Source of the DNA: Mycolicibacterium chubuense NBB4
Lineage (GTDB): Bacteria; Actinomycetota; Actinomycetes; Mycobacteriales; Mycobacteriaceae
Assembly: GCF_000266905.1 (NCBI RefSeq)
Contig: NC_018027.1
Location: 5,332,001-5,396,000, forward strand
Direction of reading: 5' to 3'
DNA length: 64,000 nt
Shown: one piece after another, positions 43,887-52,898 of the stretch
How the letters are laid out: the number at the start of each line of letters is the position of its first letter
Numbering within the stretch: position 1 is the first letter of the stretch
Program-made: the position numbers and the translations under genes
Notes under the pieces: model-generated
Databases searched by the model: none
The model's input: the letters and a program-made list of their open reading frames with translations, nothing else
Told to the model about the DNA's origin: nothing

Positions 43887-44525
43887 ATGCAGCGTCAGGA
43901 CGTCGAGTTGGCGACGCTCGCCGGCTCCGTCCTGTCCCGCGAGTCGGCCGCGGTCGCAGCGCTCGCCGGAACCGCGGAGGCGGGCATCGTCGAGGTCGCG
44001 CACCGCGTCCTGGCGATCCCGGGCAAGGTGGTGACGACGGGATCGGGGACCTCGGGCATCATGGCCGAGCGGCTCGCCCACCTGCTGTCGGTCTGCGGGA
44101 CCCCCGCGGTGTACCTCCCGGCGATGGACGCCCTGCACGGCGCCATGGGCGCCATCACCGCATCCGATCTGGTGATCGCGATCAGCAAGACCGGCCGGTC
44201 GAGCGAGATGACGGACCTGGTGCACCGGCTGGTCGCGCGCGGTGTGGACGTCGTCGCGGTCACCGAGTGTCCGGGCTCCCCCTTCGCCGCGGCGGCCACG
44301 ACGGTGACCGCGTTGCCGGCGACGGCGCGCGAGGCCGACCCCGGGGACATGATCGCGCTGGCCAGTACGTTGGCGGTCGGCGCGTGGGGAGACGCCCTCG
44401 CCGTGGTCGCGATGGCGTTGCGCGGGCACACACTGCACGACGTGGTCGACAGCCATCCCGCGGGCGGCGTCGGTCACCGCGGTCACCGGCCCGGCGACGA
44501 ATCAGCCCCGGTGGTGCGGGTATGA
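43887..44525 (+). CDS. SIS-domain sugar-phosphate isomerase (KdsD/GutQ-like, no CBS domains)
   Basis: A 212-residue single SIS domain. GKVVTTGSGTSGIMAERLAHLLS is at residues ~47-70 and the sugar-phosphate Ser motif lies in VIAISKTGRSSEMTDLV near 97-113. PAMDALHGAMGAI resembles the conserved AEALHGDLG segment of arabinose-5-phosphate isomerases. GutQ, a member of that family, sits in the E. coli glucitol operon, so a ketose/aldose-phosphate isomerase role in polyol use is plausible; phosphohexuloisomerase is an alternative. The ATG at 43887 has a GGAAGG ribosome site. It overlaps the kinase start by 4 bp (ATGA). Confidence 0.82.
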   Translation: MQRQDVELATLAGSVLSRESAAVAALAGTAEAGIVEVAHRVLAIPGKVVTTGSGTSGIMAERLAHLLSVCGTPAVYLPAMDALHGAMGAITASDLVIAISKTGRSSEMTDLVHRLVARGVDVVAVTECPGSPFAAAATTVTALPATAREADPGDMIALASTLAVGAWGDALAVVAMALRGHTLHDVVDSHPAGGVGHRGHRPGDESAPVVRV

Positions 44526-46015
44526 CTGCGAATCCTGTTGTGCTGGGGGTGGATTCGTCCACGCAGTCGTGCAAGGTGGAGGTTCGCGAACTGGCCACCG
44601 GACGGTTGCTGGCCCGCGCCGCCGCCCCGCACCCCGAGGCCTATCCGCCGGTCAGCGAGCAACATCCGCGCGCGTGGGTGGCCGCGTTCGTCACCGCAGC
44701 GCGCGAGGCGCTGGCCCGCTGTGCCGATCCGGTCGGAGTCCGCGCGATCGCCGTCGCCGCGCAGTGTCACGGGCTGGTGCTGCTCGACGAGCTGGGCGAG
44801 CCGGTGCGGCCCGCGAAGCTGTGGAACGACACCACCGGCGCGGGTGAACTGGCCCGGCTGGCGCAGTGGATCGGGTGGGACACCTGGCTGCACCGCATCG
44901 GGTCGACCCCCACGGCCGCGTTCACCATCGCGAAACTGGCCTGGATCGCCGAGCACGAACCCGCAGTGCTCGACCGTGCGGCCGCCGTCCTGCTGCCGCA
45001 CGACTTCCTCACGTACTGGCTGACCGGAGAGGCGGTCACCGACCGCTCCGACGCCTCCGGCACCGGGTACTTCGATTCGGTTGCCGCAGAATGGATTCCG
45101 CAGTACCTGGACCTCGCGGCCGGGCCCAGGGACTGGGCGGCCCTGCTTCCCACGGTGCTGGAGCCGACCGAGCCGGCCGGCACCGTGCGGTCCGGCGCCC
45201 TCACCGAGCTCGGACTCGAGGGCGCCGACATCGTCGTCGCGCCCGGCGGCGGAGATCAGCACGCCGCGTATCTCGGCCTCGGCCTCGACGACGGTGACCA
45301 GTACTTCGGCATCGGCACCTCCGGCGTCATCGCCACCTCGTCCCGCGAACCCGTGTACGACCCGGCCGGGATGGTCGACGGGGTTTGCGATCTGACGGGT
45401 GGGTATCTCCCTCTCGTCAGCACACTCAACGCCGCGCGGGTCGGCGACATCGCGGCACGACTGCTCGGCACCGACCTCGCCGGGCTCGCGGATCTCGCGC
45501 TGTCCGCGGCCGGCACCGTCGGGCCGGTGCTGGTGCCGTTCCTCGACGGCGAACGCAAGCCGGACCGTCCGCACGCCCGCGGTGCGCTGGCCGACATCAC
45601 CTCGCACACCACCCGCGCAGAGCTCGCCCGCGCCTTCGTCGAGGGCCCGCTGCTGTCCCTGATGACCGGCCGCGACCGGCTGGCGGACTGCGGGGTCCGG
45701 CTCGACGGCGCCGCGGTCGCCGTCGGCGGCGGCGCCAAATCTCCTGCGACCCTTGCGCTGCTGGCCGATCTCCTCGACGACGAGGTGCTCGTCCTCGACG
45801 CCGAGGAGGCGACGGCACGAGGGGTGTGTGTACAAGCGGCCGCGGTCGCGGGTGGCGCCGATGTCGCCGGGCTCGTCGACCTCGCCAAGGCGTGGCGGCC
45901 CGACGTGCGCCTGCGGGTCGGTCCGCGCGATCACGGCCGGGACCTCTCGGCGCTTCGGGGCCGGTGGGCCGAACTCGCCGCGTCACCCGTCCTGGATTCG
46001 GCGGTGCCGAGGTGA
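44522..46015 (+). CDS. FGGY-family carbohydrate kinase (xylulokinase-like)
   Basis: A 497-residue kinase of two RNase-H-like domains. The N-terminal phosphate loop is GVDSSTQSCKVEV (residues ~8-20). QCHGLVLLDELGEPVRPAKLWNDTTGAGE matches the substrate/ATP region of XylB. VAPGGGDQHAAYLGLG, YFGIGTSGVIATSS and VAVGGGAKSPATLALLADLLD form the C-terminal ATPase motifs. It should phosphorylate a ketose produced from the imported polyol, with D-xylulose or a close analogue as the most obvious guess. It is coupled to the SIS gene, and its TGA overlaps the next small ORF start by one base. Confidence 0.9.
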   Translation: MTANPVVLGVDSSTQSCKVEVRELATGRLLARAAAPHPEAYPPVSEQHPRAWVAAFVTAAREALARCADPVGVRAIAVAAQCHGLVLLDELGEPVRPAKLWNDTTGAGELARLAQWIGWDTWLHRIGSTPTAAFTIAKLAWIAEHEPAVLDRAAAVLLPHDFLTYWLTGEAVTDRSDASGTGYFDSVAAEWIPQYLDLAAGPRDWAALLPTVLEPTEPAGTVRSGALTELGLEGADIVVAPGGGDQHAAYLGLGLDDGDQYFGIGTSGVIATSSREPVYDPAGMVDGVCDLTGGYLPLVSTLNAARVGDIAARLLGTDLAGLADLALSAAGTVGPVLVPFLDGERKPDRPHARGALADITSHTTRAELARAFVEGPLLSLMTGRDRLADCGVRLDGAAVAVGGGAKSPATLALLADLLDDEVLVLDAEEATARGVCVQAAAVAGGADVAGLVDLAKAWRPDVRLRVGPRDHGRDLSALRGRWAELAASPVLDSAVPR

Positions 46016-46131
46016 TGCGCATCGAAGACGTTGCGCCGCTGCTCATCACGGCAGGGGCCGAATCGATGGTCGTGGGGCGGGCGCTGCTGACACCGGAGCA
46101 GGCTCGCCCATTGGAAAGGAGTGCCCTATGA
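46015..46131 (+). CDS. Small ORF (38 aa) embedded in the polyol operon
   Basis: The ATG shares its A with the kinase stop (TGATG), and the TGA overlaps the dehydrogenase ATG (ATGA). The frame is therefore coupled on both sides. The peptide begins MRIEDVAPLLITAGAES and continues with VVGRALLTPEQARP. Third-position GC is high until the 3' part, which contains the downstream GGAAAGGAG ribosome site. AGAESMVVGRALL resembles the phosphate-binding end of TIM-barrel epimerases or hexulose-phosphate synthases, so it may be a remnant of such a gene, or only a translation-coupling spacer. There is no independent evidence of function. Confidence 0.45.
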   Translation: MRIEDVAPLLITAGAESMVVGRALLTPEQARPLERSAL

Positions 46132-47165
46132 CGGCAACAGCCCAACCCACACCCGCCACCATGCGGGCCAGCGTGATGACGGGCGTCGGTGAGCTCCGGA
46201 TCGAGGACCGACCGGTGCCGGCGCCCGGGGAGCACCAGGTGCTCGTGGAGGTCGCCGCCGTCGGCGTGTGCGGATCGGACGTGCACTACTACCGGCACGG
46301 GCGCATCGGTGACTTCGTCGTCGACGCACCGATGATCCTCGGGCACGAGATGTCCGGACGCATCGCCGCCGTCGGGCCGGGCGTGGACCCGCAACGGGTG
46401 GGCCAGCGGGTGGCGGTGGAACCGCAGCATCCGTGCCGGCGCTGCCCGCAATGCAAGGCGGGCCGGTACAACCTGTGCCCGCACATGGAGTTCTACGCCA
46501 CCCCGCCCGTCGACGGCGCGTTCTGCCGGTACGTGCTGATCGACGACGACATGGCACACCCGGTGCCCGACTCGATCTCCGACGACGCCGCCGCTCTTCT
46601 CGAGCCGCTCTCGGTGGCGATCGCCACGATGCGCAAGGCGAACGTGCGGCCCGGCTCGTCCATCCTGATCGCGGGCGCGGGGCCGATCGGCGTGATCTGC
46701 GCGCAAGCGGCGCGCGCGTTCGGCGCGGCCCGGATCGTGGTCACCGACCTCGTTCCCTCGCGCCGCGACATGGCCCTGCGATTCGGTGCCACCGACGTGC
46801 TCGACCCGACGGCCGTCGACGTCTCGGCGATCGAGCCGGTCGACGCGTTCGTCGACGCCACCGGCGTGCCCGCGGCCGTGGTCAGCGGAATCAAGGCCGT
46901 CGGCCCCGCCGGACATGTCGTGCTCGTCGGCATGGGCGCCGACGAATACGCGTTGCCGGTCAGCCACATCGCGAACTTCGAGATCACCGTGACCGGCGTG
47001 TTCCGGTACACCGACACCTGGCCCGCCGCAATCCATCTGGTGGCCAGCGGCGCCGTCGACCTCGACGGGATGGTCACCGGTCGCTACGACCTCGAACACG
47101 TCGGCGAGGCGCTCGACAGCGATTCGGACCCGGCCAGCCTCAAGTCGATCGTGATGCCCTCATGA
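46128..47165 (+). CDS. Zinc-dependent polyol dehydrogenase (sorbitol/xylitol dehydrogenase-like)
   Basis: A 345-residue MDR enzyme. CGSDVHYYRHGRIGDFVVDAPMILGHEMSG (residues ~45-74) is the sorbitol/xylitol dehydrogenase pattern with catalytic-zinc Cys, His and Glu. QHPCRRCPQCKAGRYNLCPHM contains the four structural-zinc cysteines, and GAGPIGVICAQAARAFGA is the NAD site near 170. It should oxidise a polyol at C2 to a ketose. The start is set by the GGAAAGGAG ribosome site and the ATGA overlap with the preceding small ORF. It overlaps the ABC ATPase start by 4 bp. Confidence 0.9.
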   Translation: MTATAQPTPATMRASVMTGVGELRIEDRPVPAPGEHQVLVEVAAVGVCGSDVHYYRHGRIGDFVVDAPMILGHEMSGRIAAVGPGVDPQRVGQRVAVEPQHPCRRCPQCKAGRYNLCPHMEFYATPPVDGAFCRYVLIDDDMAHPVPDSISDDAAALLEPLSVAIATMRKANVRPGSSILIAGAGPIGVICAQAARAFGAARIVVTDLVPSRRDMALRFGATDVLDPTAVDVSAIEPVDAFVDATGVPAAVVSGIKAVGPAGHVVLVGMGADEYALPVSHIANFEITVTGVFRYTDTWPAAIHLVASGAVDLDGMVTGRYDLEHVGEALDSDSDPASLKSIVMPS

Positions 47166-48703
47166 CCGCACCGAAAGAAAAGCTGCTGCGGTGCAGCGAC
47201 ATTCACAAGAGCTTCGGCGGGGTGCCCGTGCTCGAGGGGATCAGCCTCGAGCTCGAACCCGGCACCGTCACCGCGCTGGCGGGCGAGAACGGGGCGGGCA
47301 AGTCGACGCTGATGAAGATCATCAGCGGGCAGTACAGCGCCGACCGCGGCACCGTCGCCGTCGGCGGCACCGCGCTCACCCACGGCAGCACCAGGGATGC
47401 GGTCAGGCACGGCGTCGCGATCGTGCCGCAGGAACTGGCCTCCATCGAGGACATGACGGTCTACGAGAACCTGTTCGTCGGGCGGGAACTCACGTTCGGG
47501 CCGTTCCTGAACCGGCGCGCGATGATCGACGAGGCGCGGGACGCGCTCGCCGTGTTCGGGGTCGACATCAACCCCTCGGCCAAGATGAGCAGCCTTCCGG
47601 TGGGCCTGCGCCAGATCGTGGAGATCGTCAAGGCCGCCCGCACCGGCGCACGGGTGGTGATGCTCGACGAGCCCACCTCCGCGATCTCCGAACGTGAGGT
47701 GGAGGGTCTCTACAAGGTGGTGCGCCAACTGCGCGAGCACGGCGTCGCGATGGTCTACACCACCCACAAGATGGCGGAGATCCGGGCCATCGCCGACCGG
47801 GTCGTCGTGCTGCGCGACGGCGGGCTGATCCTCGACAAGCCGATCGCCGACGTCTCCGACGACGACATCGTCACCGCGATGATCGGCCGGGAACTCGACG
47901 CGCTGTTCCCCGACCGTCCGACACCGGGCACCGAACCGGTGCTGACTGTGCGCAACCTGCAGGTCGAGGGCGCCTCGGGGCCGGTGTCGTTCACGGTCAA
48001 TGCCGGCGAGATCGTCGGCCTGGCCGGGCTGGTCGGTGCCGGGCGCACCGAGTTGCTCGAGGCGATCTTCGGCGCCCGGACCACGACGTCGGGCGACGTC
48101 ACGGTGCGCGGCAAGGTCGTCAAACGCAACAACCCCGCCGCGGCGATCAGTGCGGGTATGGCGATGGTGCCCGAGGACCGCAAGCTGTCGGGGGTGGTGC
48201 TGTCGATGAGCGTGCTGGACAACGGATCACTGCCGCGGCTGTCGTCGTTCTCGATCGCCGGCTGGCTGCGCGGGAAGGCCAGGAACAAGGCGGTGTCGGA
48301 CGTGATGTCCTCGGTGCGCCTGAAGACGCGCGGGCTGAGTCAGGAAGTGGGCACGCTGTCGGGCGGCAACCAGCAGAAGGTGGTGCTGGCGCGCTGGCTC
48401 ACCGGTGACGTCAACGTGCTGCTGCTCGATGAGCCGACGCGCGGCGTCGACGTCGGCGCCCGCAGCGAGATCTACCGCATCGTCACCGAATTCGCCGCGG
48501 GCGGCATGGCGGTGCTGATGGCGTCGTCGGACATGCCCGAGATCGTCGGACTGTCGCACCGCGCCTTCGTCATGCGCGGCGGCACGTTCGTCGGAGAACT
48601 CGACCGCGACGCGCTCGACCATCCCGAGGTCCAGGAATCGGTGTTCCGTCTGGCCACCGCGCTCGACGAGAAGCCAACGACCAAGCAGCAGGAGGCATCA
48701 TGA
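47162..48703 (+). CDS. Sugar ABC importer ATP-binding protein (RbsA/XylG type, two NBDs)
   Basis: A 513-residue fused ATPase. In the N-terminal domain, Walker A GENGAGKST is at ~41-49, the signature is relaxed (SSLPVGLRQIVEI) and Walker B is VVMLDEPTSAI. In the C-terminal domain, the P-loop is degenerate (GLVGAGRTEL), with the usual signature LSGGNQQKVVLARWL and Walker B VLLLDEPTRGVDVG. The asymmetry is normal for CUT2 sugar importers. It overlaps both neighbours by 4 bp (ATGA) in the operon dehydrogenase, ATPase, permease, receptor. The expected substrate is a polyol or monosaccharide. Confidence 0.93.
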   Translation: MTAPKEKLLRCSDIHKSFGGVPVLEGISLELEPGTVTALAGENGAGKSTLMKIISGQYSADRGTVAVGGTALTHGSTRDAVRHGVAIVPQELASIEDMTVYENLFVGRELTFGPFLNRRAMIDEARDALAVFGVDINPSAKMSSLPVGLRQIVEIVKAARTGARVVMLDEPTSAISEREVEGLYKVVRQLREHGVAMVYTTHKMAEIRAIADRVVVLRDGGLILDKPIADVSDDDIVTAMIGRELDALFPDRPTPGTEPVLTVRNLQVEGASGPVSFTVNAGEIVGLAGLVGAGRTELLEAIFGARTTTSGDVTVRGKVVKRNNPAAAISAGMAMVPEDRKLSGVVLSMSVLDNGSLPRLSSFSIAGWLRGKARNKAVSDVMSSVRLKTRGLSQEVGTLSGGNQQKVVLARWLTGDVNVLLLDEPTRGVDVGARSEIYRIVTEFAAGGMAVLMASSDMPEIVGLSHRAFVMRGGTFVGELDRDALDHPEVQESVFRLATALDEKPTTKQQEAS

Positions 48704-49740
48704 CCACCGACGTCGACACCAGCGCGCAGCCGCCCGGCCCGTCGGCTGCCCCGACCGTCGCCTCGCCGATCACCGGCGGGCCGGTGAAACTGTTTTCCCG
48801 GCAGTGGTTCTCGGGAATCCTGCTGCGCTACTCGATGGTGATCGTGGTCCTGCTGGTGATCGCGTACTTCAGCTATCGCAGCGCGCGCTTCTCCACCCCC
48901 GACAACCTGGTCACGATCCTCGTCGCCGCGGCCCCCTTCGCGCTCATCGCGCTGGGCCAGACGCTGGTCATCCTCACCGGGGGCATCGACCTGTCCGTCG
49001 GCAGCGTGATCGCGGTGTCGGCGATGGCGGCGGCGGCGACCGCCAAGGCCAATCCCGGCCAGGTCTGGATGACCGTGCTGGTCGCCATGGTGGTCGGGCT
49101 CGCGGTCGGCTGCCTGAACGGAATCCTGGTGTCGCGCATCAACGTTCCACCGTTCATCGCGACGTTGGGCACGCTGACGGCCGGCTCCGGCGCGGCCTAC
49201 GTGATCGGCGGCGGCGCGCCCATCAACGGGCTGCCGCCCGAATTCGGCTCGATCGCCAACACGAAGATCCTGGGCCTGCAGATCCCGGTGCTGCTGATGA
49301 TCGTGGGCATCATCGGGCTGGCCATCGTCATGAAGCGCACCACCTACGGCATGCGCGTCTACGCGGTGGGCGGCAACCGCAACGCCGCCGAGATCGCGGG
49401 CATCAACGCCAAGAACGTGTTGTTCAGCGTGTACGCGATCTCCGGTCTGCTCGCCGGGCTGTCGGGCGTCATGCTCGCCTCGCGCGTGATCTCGGGTCCG
49501 CCGAACCTGGGGCAGGGGTACGAACTCGACGCCATCGCCGCGGTCGTGATCGGCGGCGCGAGCCTGATGGGCGGGCGCGGCAGCATCTGGGGCACGGCCC
49601 TGGGCCTGTTCATGATCATGACGCTCAACAACGGCCTGGACATCCTCGTCGTGCCGGCCTACTGGCAGGACGTCATCAAGGGTGTCCTGATCGTCGCCGC
49701 GGTCGCGGTCGACGTGTGGTCCACCAGGAGGCGCACCTGA
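48700..49740 (+). CDS. Sugar ABC importer permease (RbsC type)
   Basis: A 346-residue inner-membrane permease with about ten hydrophobic segments and a ~40-residue hydrophilic N-terminus. CUT2 family signatures are [29 protein letters not shown] (residues ~82-110), the [24 protein letters not shown] loop, and [22 protein letters not shown] near 280-301. It forms a homodimeric pore with the ATPase encoded just upstream, and the ATGA overlap shows coupling. Confidence 0.93.
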   Translation: MTTDVDTSAQPPGPSAAPTVASPITGGPVKLFSRQWFSGILLRYSMVIVVLLVIAYFSYRSARFSTPDNLVTILVAAAPFALIALGQTLVILTGGIDLSVGSVIAVSAMAAAATAKANPGQVWMTVLVAMVVGLAVGCLNGILVSRINVPPFIATLGTLTAGSGAAYVIGGGAPINGLPPEFGSIANTKILGLQIPVLLMIVGIIGLAIVMKRTTYGMRVYAVGGNRNAAEIAGINAKNVLFSVYAISGLLAGLSGVMLASRVISGPPNLGQGYELDAIAAVVIGGASLMGGRGSIWGTALGLFMIMTLNNGLDILVVPAYWQDVIKGVLIVAAVAVDVWSTRRRT

Positions 49741-49813
49741 CCTCAACCGGAGACGAGTCGTCGCAGCACCTTTCACCGTCGAAGCACGGCAACCGAAAAG
49801 AGAGAGAGAACCC

Positions 49814-50863
49814 ATGAGATTGATGACCAAGATCGCGGCGATGGCCTCGGTGGGCGTGGTCGGGGTCGCGCTGACCGCGTGCGGTGCGGGCGACACCTCG
49901 GCCAACAAGGACACCAAGCGCATCGGTGTGTCGGTGTACGACATGAGCTCGTTCATCACCGCGGGCAAGGAGGGCATGGAGGCCTACGCCAAGGACAACA
50001 ACATCGAACTTGTGTGGAACTCCGCCAATCTCGACGTGTCCACCCAGGCCAACCAGGTCGACTCGATGGTCAACCAGGGCGTCGACGCCATCATCGTGGT
50101 TCCCATCCAGGCGGATTCGCTCGGCCCGCAGGTCGCGACCGCCAAGTCGAAGGGCATCCCGCTGGTCGCGGTGAACGCGGCGCTGAACAATCCCGACGTG
50201 GCCGCCAGCGTGCAGCCCGACGACGTGGCCGCCGGCGAGCAGGAGATGCAGATGATGGCCGACCGCCTCGGCGGCAAGGGCAACATCGTCATCCTGCAGG
50301 GCCCCCTCGGGCAGTCCGGTGAGCTCGACCGCACCAAGGGCATCAACAACGTGCTGGCGAAGTACCCCGACATCAAGGTGCTGGCCAAGGACACGGCGAA
50401 CTGGAAGCGCGACGAGGCCGTGAACAAGATGAAGAACTGGATCTCCGGCTTCGGGCCGCAGATCAACGCCGTCGTCTCCGAGAACGACGACATGGGCCTC
50501 GGTGCGCTGCAGGCGCTCAAGGAGTCCGGCCGCAACGACGTGCCGATCGTCGGCATCGACGGCATCGAGGACGGTCTGAACGCGGTGAAGAGCGGCGAGT
50601 TCATCGGCACCTCACTGCAGAACGGCACCGTCGAACTGTCCGCAGGTCTCGCCGTGGCGAACGCGCTCGCCAAGAAGGAGCAGGTGAACACGAAGCCGGT
50701 CTACGTCATGCCGGCGATCACCAAGGACAACGTCGACGTCGCGATCCAGCATGTGGTGACCGAGCGTAAGAAGTTCCTCGACGGGCTGTCCCAGCTGACC
50801 GCGCAGAACCTCAAGACGGGCGACATCGCCTACGAGGGGATCCCCGGCCAGAAGCAGCCCTGA
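49814..50863 (+). CDS. Sugar/polyol-binding lipoprotein of the CUT2 importer
   Basis: A 349-residue receptor. The signal peptide with lipobox VALTAC (Cys near residue 23) makes it an exported lipoprotein. The mature domain is RbsB-like (periplasmic binding protein type I): [54 protein letters not shown], and [20 protein letters not shown]. This is the family to which the M. smegmatis threitol receptor belongs, but the ligand cannot be read here. It is separated from the permease by 73 bp with an AGAGAGAGAG purine ribosome site, perhaps allowing higher expression. A terminator hairpin follows. Confidence 0.9.
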   Translation: MRLMTKIAAMASVGVVGVALTACGAGDTSANKDTKRIGVSVYDMSSFITAGKEGMEAYAKDNNIELVWNSANLDVSTQANQVDSMVNQGVDAIIVVPIQADSLGPQVATAKSKGIPLVAVNAALNNPDVAASVQPDDVAAGEQEMQMMADRLGGKGNIVILQGPLGQSGELDRTKGINNVLAKYPDIKVLAKDTANWKRDEAVNKMKNWISGFGPQINAVVSENDDMGLGALQALKESGRNDVPIVGIDGIEDGLNAVKSGEFIGTSLQNGTVELSAGLAVANALAKKEQVNTKPVYVMPAITKDNVDVAIQHVVTERKKFLDGLSQLTAQNLKTGDIAYEGIPGQKQP

Positions 50864-50877
50864 CGCAGCACCCCGCA

Positions 50878-50910
50878 CGAAGGCCGGTCGCATCCCGCGG
50901 CCGGCCTTCG
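50878..50910 (+). terminator. Hairpin terminator of the polyol uptake operon
   Basis: Perfect 10-bp arms (50878-50887 and 50901-50910) around a 13-nt loop, starting 15 bp after the receptor stop codon. A short T-run (TTTTTG) follows about 20 bp further on. Confidence 0.6.
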
Positions 50911-50961
50911 CCGTGTCGGAGGGGGCGGATTTTTGTCGGACCCCTCTGCGAGGATGGTGGC

Positions 50962-52251
50962 ATGTCCTCGCCCGCAACATCTTTGGCTCACTGCGAGCGT
51001 CTCGAGGTGTTGTTCGGGGAGTTGGCCGAGCTGACCGGCCAGCGCAATGCGATCGACGGCCGCGTCGTGGAGATCGTGGCCGAGATCGACCGGGACGAAC
51101 TGTGGGCCGCTGCGGGTGCACGGTCGGTGGCGGGGTTGGTCGCGTGGAAGGCCGGGATGTCACCGGCCAACGCGGAGGTGATCGCCACCGTGGCGCACCG
51201 GTCCGAGGAGTTCCCCCGCTGCACCGAAGGCCTTCGCGAGGGCCGGCTCTCCCTCGACCAGGTCGGCGCGATCGCCAAACGGGCCGCCGACGGCTCCGAC
51301 GAGCACTACGCCGAGTTGGCCGCCTCGGCCACGGTGACCCAGCTGCGGTTCGCCCTCAAACTCGCCCCCAAGCCGAAACCCGAACCCAGGCCCGAACCCG
51401 AGGTGGAGCCGGAGCCTGACCACACACCGGAGCCGGTGCCGGCGCCGGAGCCCTCGATCAGCAAGTCCACCGACGGCGAGTGCACCACGTGGCGGATCAC
51501 CCTGCCCGCACTGGAGGCCGCCAAGTTCGAGGCCGCGCTGGCCTCGCACCAGGACGCGCTGATCACCGACTGGAAGCGCGACCACGACACCGAGGCCGCC
51601 GACGGCTCGGGGCAGCGGCCACCCATGCCGAGCACCGCGGATGCGTTCCTGGCGCTGGTCGAGGCGAGCTGGGACGCCGAGGCCAGCCGCCGCCCGCACG
51701 GGCAGCACACCACCGTGGTCGCGCACCTCGACCTCGACAAGCCGGTGGCCGCCCTGCACCTGGGTCCGCTGCTCTCCGACGCCGACCGGCGATACCTGAC
51801 CTGCGACGCCACCTGCGAGGTCTGGTTCGAACGCCACGGCCAGCCGATCGGCGCGGGCCGCACCACCCGCACCGTCAGCCGGCGGCTGCGCCGCGCCCTC
51901 GAACACCGCGACCGCACCTGCGCCGTGCCCGGCTGCGGGGCCACCCGCGGGCTGCACGCCCACCACATCCGGCACTGGGAAGACGGCGGCCCCACCGAGA
52001 TGTCCAACCTGGTGCTGCTCTGCCCGTACCACCACCGGGCCCACCACCGCGGCCTGATCACCATCACCGGGCCCGCCGACAGCCTCGTCGTCACCGACGG
52101 CGCCGGCCGCGCCCTGAGCAGCGCATCGCTGGCCCGCACCCCGACCACACCGCCACCCGCGGTGGCACCCTACAAAGGCCCCACCGGCGAACGCGCCGAC
52201 TGGTGGTGGTACGAACCCTTCCAACCCCCACCACCACCAAGCGCCAACTAG
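50962..52251 (+). CDS. 13E12-repeat-type DUF222/HNH endonuclease-like protein
   Basis: A 429-residue member of the large actinobacterial 13E12/REP family. The DUF222 domain covers residues ~10-300 and is interrupted by a Pro/Glu linker (PKPKPEPRPEPEVEPEPDHT) near 135-160. The C-terminal HNH motif is CAVPGCGATRGLHAHHIRHWEDGG followed by NLVLLCPYHHRAHH, with both zinc-type Cys pairs and the catalytic His pair intact. Function is unproven; the family is multicopy and related to mobile or self-splicing-type nucleases. It sits alone between two convergent polyol operons, and no flanking inverted repeats are seen. Confidence 0.9.
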   Translation: MSSPATSLAHCERLEVLFGELAELTGQRNAIDGRVVEIVAEIDRDELWAAAGARSVAGLVAWKAGMSPANAEVIATVAHRSEEFPRCTEGLREGRLSLDQVGAIAKRAADGSDEHYAELAASATVTQLRFALKLAPKPKPEPRPEPEVEPEPDHTPEPVPAPEPSISKSTDGECTTWRITLPALEAAKFEAALASHQDALITDWKRDHDTEAADGSGQRPPMPSTADAFLALVEASWDAEASRRPHGQHTTVVAHLDLDKPVAALHLGPLLSDADRRYLTCDATCEVWFERHGQPIGAGRTTRTVSRRLRRALEHRDRTCAVPGCGATRGLHAHHIRHWEDGGPTEMSNLVLLCPYHHRAHHRGLITITGPADSLVVTDGAGRALSSASLARTPTTPPPAVAPYKGPTGERADWWWYEPFQPPPPPSAN

Positions 52252-52898
52252 CGGCCTCCGGTCGCTTGCTGGCCGTACCCGGCGAGCAGGCGTCCGACGG
52301 CGGCGATCTCCTCGTCGTCCAGCACGCGCACGGGTGCCCCGCTGGCCATCGCCCGCAGCTGCACGTCACACACGTACTCGAGGTAGGGCACCAGGTTCAG
52401 CACCTTCGGCAGCGCCGTGCCGGCGAGCACCGCACCGTGGTTGCCCATCAGCGCTGCGGACCGATCGCGCAGGGCTGCGGTCACGTTGTCGGCCAGCTGC
52501 TGCGTGCCGAAGGTGGCGTACGGCGCGACCCGGATGCCGCCGCCGAACAACGCGGTGTAGTAGTGCGACGCCGGAACCTCGTCGACGACCGTCGACAGCG
52601 CGGTGGACGCCGGCGCGTGGGTGTGCACGACGGCCGAATGCTCCGACGACCGGTAGACCGCAAGGTGCAGCGCCAGCTCGCTGGACGGTGCCAGCGCGGC
52701 GTCGACGACGTTCCCGTCGAGATCGTGAATGCCGACGTCGGCCGCCGACATCGCCTCGTAGTCAACGCCGCTCGGTGAGATGACGACGACGTCGTCGACG
52801 CGGATCGACACGTTGCCCGCGGTGCCCACGACAAGGCCGGAGCGGCTGAGGAACCGGCAGGCGTCGACGACCTGCTGGCGTTCGGTGTGCAGTCTCAT
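52248..52898 (-). CDS. Class II aldolase/adducin-family protein (fuculose/ribulose-phosphate aldolase-like)
   Basis: A 216-residue zinc aldolase. GLVVGTAGNVSIRVDDVVVISPSGVDYEAM binds phosphate. SSELALHLAVYRSSEHSAVVHTHAPASTALS supplies the acid and the two zinc His (HTH), and LMGNHGAVLAG supplies the third His. It resembles FucA/AraD-like enzymes: either aldol cleavage of a ketose 1-phosphate to dihydroxyacetone phosphate and an aldehyde, or 4-epimerisation. The retro-aldol Tyr is not certain. The ATG at 52898 overlaps the dehydrogenase stop by 4 bp. Last gene of the DeoR-kinase-dehydrogenase-aldolase operon. Confidence 0.87.
   Translation of the reverse strand: MRLHTERQQVVDACRFLSRSGLVVGTAGNVSIRVDDVVVISPSGVDYEAMSAADVGIHDLDGNVVDAALAPSSELALHLAVYRSSEHSAVVHTHAPASTALSTVVDEVPASHYYTALFGGGIRVAPYATFGTQQLADNVTAALRDRSAALMGNHGAVLAGTALPKVLNLVPYLEYVCDVQLRAMASGAPVRVLDDEEIAAVGRLLAGYGQQATGGR

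Noticed and set aside
50962..52251. Complete mobile element around the HNH gene
   Set aside because: I could not find flanking inverted repeats, target duplications or a transposase, so only the gene itself is annotated.
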